From the NCBI GenBank assembly GCA_002441205.1, contig DJVN01000303.1:2165-29882 (forward strand): a stretch of DNA of 27,718 nucleotides, read 5' to 3'. The translations under genes and the position numbers were made by a program. The stretch is from Syntrophaceae bacterium UBA6255 (GTDB lineage: Bacteria > Desulfobacterota > Syntrophia > Syntrophales > Smithellaceae). Shown here one piece after another: positions 1-6,711 of the stretch; position 1 is the first letter of the stretch, and every line of letters begins with the position of its first letter. The notes below the pieces were generated by a model that was not told the DNA's origin, did not search any database, and saw only the letters and a list, made by a program, of their open reading frames with translations.

Positions 1-338
1 CCATGAAGCCTTCCGCCCGTGGCGAGCTGGAAATAACAGATGTCAACATGACGTATTTGAATCGTGGCGAGCTTCATGTTGTCCCGCTGGGACGGGGCGT
101 CGCCTGGCTCGATACCGGAACGCACACCAGTCTTTTGGAGGCCAGCCATTTTATCGGGACACTGGAGGCTCGTCAGGGATTGAAGATCGCCTGTCTGGAA
201 GAAATCGCATACCGCATGGGCTTTGTGAATAAAAATAAAATGAAACGAGTAATTAAAGAAACGCCGAAGTCGCCTTACCGGGATTATCTGGAAAAAATTC
301 TTAAAGAAAAATCGTATCAGAGACTAAAGGATATTTGA
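1..338 (+). CDS. rfbA: Glucose-1-phosphate thymidylyltransferase, C-terminal part (gene cut by window start)
   Basis: This is the last ~112 codons of RmlA/RfbA, which makes dTDP-glucose from glucose-1-phosphate and dTTP, the first step of dTDP-L-rhamnose synthesis in the cytoplasm. The frame is open from base 1. The Met at base 3 is internal, because the family has about 290 residues and this piece starts at the conserved KPSARGELEITDVN block. Also visible are LGRGVAWLDTGTH, EASHFI, RQGLKIACLEEIA and a basic tail, all in family order. The stop codon at 336-338 lies only a few bases before the rfbC start, so the two are translated from one message. The rest of rfbA, and probably rfbB and rfbD, should lie upstream of the window. 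The family assignment is very secure from these motifs. Confidence 0.95.
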   Translation, partial: MKPSARGELEITDVNMTYLNRGELHVVPLGRGVAWLDTGTHTSLLEASHFIGTLEARQGLKIACLEEIAYRMGFVNKNKMKRVIKETPKSPYRDYLEKILKEKSYQRLKDI

Positions 339-340
339 TT

Positions 341-886
341 ATGCCGTTTAAATTCACGAGTCTTGAAATTCCCGATATTATTCTGGTGGAACCGAAAATC
401 TTTACGGACGACAGAGGCTGTTTCATGGAATCCTTCAAGGCTTCGGATTTTCAAAAAGCAGACCTGCCAATTCATTTTCTTCAGGATAATTTTTCCGTCT
501 CCAAAAAAAATGTAATTCGCGGACTCCATTATCAAAAAAATCCCCACGCCCAGGGTAAACTCGTGTCGGTCCTCAAAGGAAAAGTGTGGGACGTGGCGGT
601 CGATATTCGCAGAGCCTCTCCGACGTTTCTAAAATGGGTGGCGGCAGAGCTGAATGATAAAAACCATGCCATGCTCTACATTCCGCCCGGATTCGCCCAC
701 GGCTTTGCGGCCCTGACCGATGATGTGCATCTTTTATATAAATGTACCGAAGAATACGATCCGAAGGCAGATGCAGGTATTCGCTGGAACGATCCTGACA
801 TTGACATCACTTGGCCGGTTGCCAAACCGATACTCTCCTCGAAGGATCGGGCTCTACCGCTGCTGAGCGCTGCCGAGCTTTTCTAG
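341..886 (+). CDS. rfbC: dTDP-4-dehydrorhamnose 3,5-epimerase
   Basis: RmlC epimerises C3 and C5 of dTDP-4-keto-6-deoxyglucose on the way to dTDP-L-rhamnose. The 181-residue product has the normal length for this cupin family. The catalytic block RGLHYQ places the active-site His at residue 63, with the family Lys at 73. The cupin strands VWDVAVDIR, YIPPGFAHGFAAL and LLYKCTEEYDP are present, with the conserved tyrosines at 133 and 139. I prefer ATG 341 to the in-frame TTG at 335. An AAAGG Shine-Dalgarno at 326-330 stands 10 bases before ATG 341, and TTG 335 overlaps the rfbA stop. After it comes a ~200-base AT-rich gap (887-1088) in which I see no gene and only a weak TATAAA at 1043-1048 without a good -35. 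The assignment is secure. Confidence 0.96.
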   Translation: MPFKFTSLEIPDIILVEPKIFTDDRGCFMESFKASDFQKADLPIHFLQDNFSVSKKNVIRGLHYQKNPHAQGKLVSVLKGKVWDVAVDIRRASPTFLKWVAAELNDKNHAMLYIPPGFAHGFAALTDDVHLLYKCTEEYDPKADAGIRWNDPDIDITWPVAKPILSSKDRALPLLSAAELF

Positions 887-1088
887 CTGATCAATGTTTT
901 CACCAAACGGTTTTAGTCTTAAAGCAATTGCGCATTTTCCACTGCACTCTTTATGTATTTTGAAACGATACAGATTGAATTAAATTTTAAATAATGCAAT
1001 ATCTGCAACAGCAATGTAAGACTTCATTCGAGAGCGGAACTGTATAAATTTTTGTTCTAATAAAAAGTAGAAGGAGCTAACCCCTGAA

Positions 1089-2300
1089 ATGGACTTCATC
1101 GATCTCAAAACGCAACAAACCAGAATTCAGGAAATCTTAAACAAAAATATTCAAAAAGTACTAGCCCATGGCAATTACATTATGGGACCGGAAATTAAGC
1201 AATTGGAGGAAAAGCTTGCCGCTTATACCGGAGCAAAACACGCCATCAGTTGCGCATCAGGAACGGATGCGCTCTTAATGGCCCTTATGGCCTATGGCGT
1301 TAAACCCGGCGATGCGATTTTCACAACGCCGTTTACTTTCATTGCCACGGCCGAAGTTATCAGTCTGCTTGGTGCAACACCGGTCTTTGTGGATATTGAT
1401 CCCAAAACCTACAACATAGATCCGGCAAAACTTGCCCTGGCCATCAAAGCCGTAAAAACTAAGGATTCATCTTTACATCCGTTGCCGAACATAGAACATA
1501 GAACATTGAACATTGAACTCACGCCTAAGGGCATTATTCCCGTTGATCTTTTTGGTTTACCTGCCGACTACGATGCCATTACACCGATTGCCAAAGAACA
1601 CGGTCTATTTGTCATCGAAGATGCGGCGCAATCCTTCGGTGCACAATACAAAAATAACAAGGCCTGCTCTTTGGGCAACATTGCGTGCACGTCCTTTTTC
1701 CCGGCGAAACCTTTAGGCTGCTATGGTGATGGTGGCATGTGTTTCACTAACGATGATCAGTTAACGGACGTTATGACATCAATCCGTGTACATGGCAAAG
1801 GTAATCATAAATATGATAACGTCCGCATCGGCATCAATGGCCGCCTTGATACATTACAAGCTGCTATTCTTCTGGCCAAATTTGATATCTTTCCCGAAGA
1901 AGTGGAACTGCGCCAAACCGTCGCCCAACGTTATACTGCTTTACTATCCACCATTAACCTTGAACATAGAACTTTGAACGTTGAACATTCTTCATTAGTG
2001 ACACCTCACATCCCCTCCGGGCACATCAGCGCCTGGGCTCAATACTCGATTCTAGCCAGGGATGAAAACCATCGCTCCGCGTTACTGAAAAAACTTCAGG
2101 ACAACAAAACACCTTCAGCCATTTACTATCCCAAACCGCTGCACATGCAAACCGCGTTTGCCCATCTGGGATACAAGGAAGTTGATTTTCCGGTCAGTGA
2201 AGACTGTGCCAGTCGCATTTTCAGTTTACCGATGCATCCGTATTTAAATGCAGAAGATCAGGAAAAAATTGTAAAAATAATAGCTGCCGATAACCCATAA
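1089..2300 (+). CDS. wbpE: DegT/DnrJ/EryC1/StrS aminotransferase, WbpE type, with two repeat-encoded insertions
   Basis: This is a PLP-dependent sugar aminotransferase of 403 residues. Seen directly: the opening DFIDLKTQQ, CASGTDALLMAL, PFTFIATAEVI, EDAAQSFGAQY, and the PLP-lysine block FFPAKPLGCYGDGG with Lys207. The position before a WbpI-type epimerase and a WbpB-WbpD fusion points to UDP-2-acetamido-2-deoxy-ribo-hexuluronate as the substrate, aminated at C3. That substrate is inferred from neighbours. It is longer than the ~360-370 residues usual for the family because heptanucleotide arrays at 1487-1521 and 1962-1989 add NIEHRTLNIE and NLEHRTLNVE in frame. Both lie where related enzymes have surface loops, so activity may be kept. 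AAGGAG at 1071-1076 serves the ATG at 1089. The stop codon itself sits inside a third heptad array. Confidence 0.9.
   Translation: MDFIDLKTQQTRIQEILNKNIQKVLAHGNYIMGPEIKQLEEKLAAYTGAKHAISCASGTDALLMALMAYGVKPGDAIFTTPFTFIATAEVISLLGATPVFVDIDPKTYNIDPAKLALAIKAVKTKDSSLHPLPNIEHRTLNIELTPKGIIPVDLFGLPADYDAITPIAKEHGLFVIEDAAQSFGAQYKNNKACSLGNIACTSFFPAKPLGCYGDGGMCFTNDDQLTDVMTSIRVHGKGNHKYDNVRIGINGRLDTLQAAILLAKFDIFPEEVELRQTVAQRYTALLSTINLEHRTLNVEHSSLVTPHIPSGHISAWAQYSILARDENHRSALLKKLQDNKTPSAIYYPKPLHMQTAFAHLGYKEVDFPVSEDCASRIFSLPMHPYLNAEDQEKIVKIIAADNP
1487..1521 (+). repeat. Period-7 minisatellite inside wbpE (array 1)
   Basis: Five consecutive 7-mers read GAACATA, GAACATA, GAACATT, GAACATT, GAACTCA. The array is translated in the wbpE frame as NIEHRTLNIE, residues ~134-143, between the strand region ending in IKAVKTKD and the conserved block GIIPVDLFGLPADYD. 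Because 7 is not a multiple of 3, only a full set of 3 units (21 bases) added or lost would keep the frame. The 7-base period is directly visible. That it is a mobile or expanding element is inference. Confidence 0.85.
1962..1989 (+). repeat. Period-7 minisatellite inside wbpE (array 2)
   Basis: Four 7-mers read GAACATA, GAACTTT, GAACGTT, GAACATT, on the same GAACNNT theme as the array 470 bases upstream. They encode NLEHRTLNVEHS-like residues in the loop between the RYTALLS helix and the conserved SAWAQYSI strand. Array 1 is in the same reading frame, so both give nearly the same peptide (NIEHRTLNIE and NLEHRTLNVE). Confidence 0.8.
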
Positions 2301-2318
2301 CCCATAATTTATAATTTA
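2291..2318 (+). repeat. Period-7 minisatellite spanning the wbpE stop codon
   Basis: Two copies of TAACCCA are followed by two copies of TAATTTA, ending two bases before the ATG of the next gene at 2321. The wbpE TAA stop (2298-2300) is the start of the second unit. The array fills the whole intergenic space, so the following gene has no visible Shine-Dalgarno sequence. Confidence 0.8.
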
Positions 2319-2320
2319 TT

Positions 2321-3427
2321 ATGAAAATAGTAACAATCATCGGTGCCCGGCCACAGTTCATAAAAGCGTCTACAGTAACCAGAGCTATTGCCAAGTACAA
2401 TCGTGGTAAAGCAAAAAAAGCACAGATTACTGAAGTCATTCTCCATACAGGCCAACACTATGATGAAGCAATGTCATCCATTTTCTTTAGAGAATTGGAA
2501 ATTCCGAAGCCAAAGTATAATCTTAATATCGGGTCTGGAACACACGGAGTACAGACAGGACAAATGCTCGCTGGTATCGAAAAAGTGCTCATTAAGGAAA
2601 AACCGAATTGGGTTCTTGTTTACGGAGATACCAATTCAACGCTGGCCGGTGCCCTTGCTGCCGCAAAAATTCATATACCCATAGTCCACGTTGAGGCAGG
2701 TCTTCGCAGTTTCAACCGCCGCATGCCGGAAGAAATCAATAGAATAGTTGCAGATCTACTTTCCAGCTTTTTGTTTTGCCCAAGTCAAGTTGCGGTTGAT
2801 AATCTTGCACGTGAAGGTATTATAAAAAATGTTTTTATTGTTGGTGATGTTATGGTTGACGCATTGTGTTTTGCATCTGAAAAATCTGCCAGACACGCAA
2901 GGGTATTACGAAAGCATAAACTTCAGCCCGACAAATATCTTTTAGCCACTATACACCGTGCCGAAAATACAGATAACAGAGAACGCCTAGAAAATATTAT
3001 GAAGGCACTTTCAAAAATTGCTAAAAATGAAACAGTGGTATTACCAATGCATCCTAGAACAAGAAGACTGCTTGGTGATCGTTACACCTCTCTCTTAACA
3101 TCTAGCTCCTCACTCAAAATTATCGAGCCGGTAGGTTATTTTGACATCATTGCACTGGAAAAGTCAGCAAGAATGATACTTACCGATTCCGGAGGTATTC
3201 AAAAAGAGGCATATTGGTTGAAGGTGCCGTGTGCAACACTCAGGGATGAAACAGAGTGGCTGGAAACAGTTGACAGTGGATGGAATATTTTAACCGGAGC
3301 CAATAGCGCAAAGATCATAAAAACAGTCAGCGCGTTCAAGACACCGGTAAAACATCCAATGCTCTATGGAAACGGAAAAGCAGCAGAAAAGTGTCTAAAA
3401 ACATTATTAGAACATAAATTAACTTAA
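2321..3427 (+). CDS. wbpI: Non-hydrolysing UDP-N-acetylhexosamine 2-epimerase, WbpI type
   Basis: This is a cytoplasmic enzyme of 368 residues from the WecB/MnaA/WbpI family, which inverts C2 of a UDP-sugar. Conserved blocks are GARPQFIKAS at the N terminus, HTGQHYD, YGDTNSTLAGALAA, HVEAGLRSFNRRMPEEINR with the catalytic glutamates, the TIHRAENTD histidine, and TDSGGIQKEA for UDP binding. GSGTHGVQTGQML resembles the WbpI branch more than WecB. With wbpE and the wbpB-wbpD fusion beside it, the likely substrate is UDP-GlcNAc3NAcA and the product UDP-ManNAc3NAcA. The branch call is partly inference: a plain UDP-GlcNAc 2-epimerase is the alternative. The gene is 12 bases from the next one and so is in one operon with it. 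Confidence 0.88.
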   Translation: MKIVTIIGARPQFIKASTVTRAIAKYNRGKAKKAQITEVILHTGQHYDEAMSSIFFRELEIPKPKYNLNIGSGTHGVQTGQMLAGIEKVLIKEKPNWVLVYGDTNSTLAGALAAAKIHIPIVHVEAGLRSFNRRMPEEINRIVADLLSSFLFCPSQVAVDNLAREGIIKNVFIVGDVMVDALCFASEKSARHARVLRKHKLQPDKYLLATIHRAENTDNRERLENIMKALSKIAKNETVVLPMHPRTRRLLGDRYTSLLTSSSSLKIIEPVGYFDIIALEKSARMILTDSGGIQKEAYWLKVPCATLRDETEWLETVDSGWNILTGANSAKIIKTVSAFKTPVKHPMLYGNGKAAEKCLKTLLEHKLT

Positions 3428-3439
3428 AAAAGGATTTTT

Positions 3440-5026
3440 ATGGATAAGAAAAGTATCGCCGTCATCGGCGCCGGCTACTGGGGCAAAAATCTGGTGCGTA
3501 ATTTTCATCAGTTGGGCGTACTCAAAGCCATTTGCGATGGCACTCAATCCATTCGTGAAGAGATGTCCAAAACCTATCCGGATGTTGCCATCATCGACAA
3601 CATCAACACCATACTTAAAGATAAAGCCATCAAGGGTGTTGTGATTGCTGCTCCGGCAGCCCTTCATTATGATCTCGCGGAAAAAGTTCTTCAGGCCGGC
3701 AAACATGTTTTCGTGGAAAAACCACTGTCCCTGAATCATGCGGATGGTGACAAACTTATTCGACTGGCGGATGAAAAACAAAAAATACTTTTTGTGGGTC
3801 ATATTCTGCATTATCATGCGGCTGTTATCCGGCTGAAGGAAATGATTAAATCCGGGAAGATCGGGCGGCTTCAATATATATATTCCCGCCGTTTGAGTTT
3901 TGGGAAAATCCGGCGAGAAGAAAACATCCTCTGGTCATTCGCTCCGCACGATATTTCCATCATTTTAAGCCTTACAGGCGAGGAACCTTCTTACATTGAT
4001 TCCGTCGGCAGCAACTTCCTGCACGCCAAGGTTGCCGACGTAACCATGACGAATTTGAAATTCCCTTCCGGGATAGGCGCGCATATTTTTGTAAGCTGGC
4101 TGAATCCTTATAAGGAACAAAAACTTGTCATTGTCGGCAGCAACGGCATGCTTGTGTTTGATGACACAGAGCCGGTGGAAAATAAGCTGGTGCTTTATCC
4201 CCACACCATCGATTGGAAGAACGGACTTCCCGTTCCCAATAAAGCAGAAAGTGTTTCGATTGATATTAAAGACATCTGGGAGGAACCTCTGAAGGCGGAA
4301 TGCAAAGCTTTTCTTTCAGCCATCGAGACCAACAAAAAACCTCTGACGTCCGGAGATGAAGGTCTGCGTGTCTTAAAAATACTTGAACTCAGCCAACAAT
4401 CCCTTGAGCAAAAAGAAAGCAAAGGTGATCATTTCACCATTCACCATTCACCATTCACTAATGACTATTTCGCCCATGGGACAGCAATTATTGATAATAA
4501 CGTCACGATTGGGAAGGGAAGTAAAGTCTGGCATTTCTCCCACATCCTTTCCGGCGCAAAAATAGGAGAAAATTGCAACATCGGCCAGAACGTTGTCATC
4601 GGTCCCGACGCCATCGTGGGCAATAAGTGTAAAATTCAAAACAACGTCAGTGTCTATAAAGGTGTAACATTGGAAGACGGCGTCTTTTGTGGCCCTTCCA
4701 TGGTTTTCACCAATATCTATAATCCGAGAGCGGAAATCGGCAAGATGGATCAGGTGCGTGCTACGTTGATCAGAAAAGGAGCTACGCTGGGGGCAAACAG
4801 TACCATTATCTGCGGCCATACTATCGGTAGTTACGCCTTTATCGGTGCCGGAGCGGTTGTGACAAAAGACGTTCAGGATCACGCGCTCATGGCCGGCAAT
4901 CCGGCAAAGCAGATCGGATGGATATGTCAATGTGGTGAAAAGCTGAACGCAAAGCTGAAATGCCCCGTATGCAAAAAGCAGTACAAAAAAACTAAAGATG
5001 GTTTAATGCTAACGAAAAGTGAATGA
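3440..5026 (+). CDS. Fused UDP-sugar 3-dehydrogenase and N-acetyltransferase (WbpB-WbpD fusion)
   Basis: This is a two-domain enzyme of 528 residues. Residues ~1-320 are a Gfo/Idh/MocA oxidoreductase: the nucleotide motif GAGYWGKN, then AAPAALHYDLA, the EKP block VFVEKPLSLN, and VGHILHYHAAV. This domain corresponds to WbpB, which oxidises C3 of UDP-GlcNAcA. Residues ~343-528 are a left-handed beta-helix hexapeptide acetyltransferase like WbpD: AIIDNNVTIGKGSKVWHFSH, CNIGQNVVIG, GAVVTKDV, AGNPAKQIGWIC, and a CxC...CPVCKK zinc-ribbon-like tail. In Pseudomonas aeruginosa these are separate proteins acting before and after WbpE. Fusion would link the two steps. The linker residues ~332-341 come from a heptad repeat at 4434-4461. 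AAAAAAGGA stands upstream of ATG 3440. Domain calls are secure. The exact sugar is inferred. Confidence 0.92.
   Translation: MDKKSIAVIGAGYWGKNLVRNFHQLGVLKAICDGTQSIREEMSKTYPDVAIIDNINTILKDKAIKGVVIAAPAALHYDLAEKVLQAGKHVFVEKPLSLNHADGDKLIRLADEKQKILFVGHILHYHAAVIRLKEMIKSGKIGRLQYIYSRRLSFGKIRREENILWSFAPHDISIILSLTGEEPSYIDSVGSNFLHAKVADVTMTNLKFPSGIGAHIFVSWLNPYKEQKLVIVGSNGMLVFDDTEPVENKLVLYPHTIDWKNGLPVPNKAESVSIDIKDIWEEPLKAECKAFLSAIETNKKPLTSGDEGLRVLKILELSQQSLEQKESKGDHFTIHHSPFTNDYFAHGTAIIDNNVTIGKGSKVWHFSHILSGAKIGENCNIGQNVVIGPDAIVGNKCKIQNNVSVYKGVTLEDGVFCGPSMVFTNIYNPRAEIGKMDQVRATLIRKGATLGANSTIICGHTIGSYAFIGAGAVVTKDVQDHALMAGNPAKQIGWICQCGEKLNAKLKCPVCKKQYKKTKDGLMLTKSE
4434..4461 (+). repeat. Period-7 minisatellite at the wbpB/wbpD fusion joint
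   Basis: Three exact copies of TCACCAT are followed by a degenerate fourth (TCACTAA). It encodes the linker residues HFTIHHSPFT, just before TNDYFAHGTAII, where free-standing WbpD proteins begin. The unit differs from the GAACATT and TAACCCA arrays upstream, but the period is the same. Confidence 0.82.
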
Positions 5027-5113
5027 TGTCCGGAATCTTTAACATCTCACGTTCTGATTCCTGACATTTAATTCCTGGATTATATCAATCATTTCTAAGA
5101 ATAGGTGATACTT

Positions 5114-6658
5114 ATGATGACAAGAAAAATATTATCCGCGACATGTTGTTTGTTTATATTGTCTTTTATCTTCATCCCTTGCATAGCACAGGCAAAGTTA
5201 CCGAACACAGAACAAAATCATGAGCAGATTAGACAACTCTGGAATCAGAAAAAAGCGCAATATATCCAAAGGATAAAAAGAACAAAAGATAACACGGGGA
5301 TTCTGTACGATATTCAAGGGGAAACAAACAATTTGCTTAAATATGCAGGCTACTCTCATCAGTACGCTCTGCTCGATGAATTAATCAGTTTATATCTTCT
5401 GTCTTTGGATACGCTGACGGAAACAGATCAGTATTTATTTTCATACTTTCCCGGAGATTCACGTGTTTCCGTCCATCGTTTAAATAAAAAATACAGAATG
5501 TGGGTGGGTAATCAAAAACCGGTAGGGCAGGAAATTATAGGAAACAGCGCGCAATTTCTGTATGTGTTGTCGGAGGCAGTCAGTATAATTTCTGATATTG
5601 AAAAAGAAAAACGCACGCCAATCATGAAGGAGGCGTTAAGTAAATTCGTTCCATTGCTTCTGGAACATTACAATCGATGGATTTTTAATACTCCGGGTCC
5701 TTTTCAGGTTACCGGCTGGGGTTGCCGATATAATGGTGAAAGTGTCAGTGCCGTCATGAATCATCAGGAATTTTTAACAAAAAAACTGGACAGAAAACTT
5801 GGTAATGGTCGAAGTCCCTCTTATTGCAATGTGGTAGATGATACCGATATGTGGATTATCGCTGGTGTCGCCAATATCCTTGCTGTTTCTAAAAAAGAAA
5901 AAGGGATGGTGAACATGACATCGCAAGAATATGGGAAATTATTGAACTATGTCAGAATGGGCGCCAATCTGCTCGAAAGCCGAATCACCCTAACTGAACT
6001 AAAAAATTTTGATGGAAGACGTGTCTTCGGCGCAATATTTGAACAGGGCGCATTGGATGGACATCCTGATCATGACCATGTGGGATATACCGGGCCGGCG
6101 TTTCCCGATAAAATTTCTTCAAACAAAGTAGGGTATCAGGGTAGAGGCGTCGGATGGGACTTAAGCCATGCCCGCAGATTTGTGCATGTATTTGACGCTC
6201 TTTTGAAATCCAGGGATATTTTGGATTTGGACTTTCCATCAAAAGCAGTTATGAAACAAATGGCCAATCAACTTGTTTATGCTACGTTTAACCGGGATTT
6301 CCAAAAGCCGCTATTCACCAATTTTATGGATGGAACAAACGGATGGTATCGTGTGAATTATGCAGGCCGCCCGGGATTCGGATACGGGCCGTGGGACATG
6401 TCCATAAACGTTTTTGACGGGGGGTACGGATTCTGGTCTATATATAATCGCGATATCAAGAAAGTATTCTCGGGATTTTGGGACATGATAGAATCGAACG
6501 ATCCGGCAATAAGGAAGCATGTTGCTGAACACTATGAAAAAAATTATTGGAATCAGCATGCGCGGGTGTCCGGTGTAAATTTTGAAAATAAAAATAATCC
6601 CAACACGCAATCTTTTCTGATTCAATTCATGCCTTCTTTATATTTCATGCTCAGATAA
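5114..6658 (+). CDS. Secreted protein of unknown function, probably alpha-helical
   Basis: I do not recognise the family. The product has 514 residues from ATG 5114, which has AGGTG at 5103-5107 six bases before it. A GTG three codons upstream overlaps that ribosome site and is less likely. A Sec signal peptide is clear: basic MTRK, a hydrophobic core, and an AQA cleavage site after residue 27. The mature part alternates amphipathic helices with Trp/Tyr/Gly-rich turns, as in (alpha/alpha) toroid carbohydrate-active enzymes. Candidate functional clusters are TGWGCRYNGES (from residue 200), VVDDTDMWII (240-249), the His/Asp-rich GHPDHDHVGYTG (316-327) and FDGGYGFW (434-441). Its place between sugar-nucleotide genes and wzx suggests a periplasmic or surface role in handling the polysaccharide, such as a lyase, hydrolase or epimerase. 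That is inference from topology and context only. Confidence 0.75.
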   Translation: MMTRKILSATCCLFILSFIFIPCIAQAKLPNTEQNHEQIRQLWNQKKAQYIQRIKRTKDNTGILYDIQGETNNLLKYAGYSHQYALLDELISLYLLSLDTLTETDQYLFSYFPGDSRVSVHRLNKKYRMWVGNQKPVGQEIIGNSAQFLYVLSEAVSIISDIEKEKRTPIMKEALSKFVPLLLEHYNRWIFNTPGPFQVTGWGCRYNGESVSAVMNHQEFLTKKLDRKLGNGRSPSYCNVVDDTDMWIIAGVANILAVSKKEKGMVNMTSQEYGKLLNYVRMGANLLESRITLTELKNFDGRRVFGAIFEQGALDGHPDHDHVGYTGPAFPDKISSNKVGYQGRGVGWDLSHARRFVHVFDALLKSRDILDLDFPSKAVMKQMANQLVYATFNRDFQKPLFTNFMDGTNGWYRVNYAGRPGFGYGPWDMSINVFDGGYGFWSIYNRDIKKVFSGFWDMIESNDPAIRKHVAEHYEKNYWNQHARVSGVNFENKNNPNTQSFLIQFMPSLYFMLR

Positions 6659-6711
6659 AAATATCCATTATAGCAGTTCAGTTTAATCAAACATAAAACT
6701 AAAAATAATTA

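Noticed and set aside
960..1048. Promoter before wbpE (TTGAAA at 960, TATAAA at 1043)
   Set aside because: No -35/-10 pair with acceptable spacing: the boxes do not match each other at 16-18 bases.
5032..5061. Inverted repeat GGAATC/GATTCC as a terminator after the wbpB-wbpD fusion
   Set aside because: The stem is only six pairs with a loop of 18 bases, and no T-run follows.
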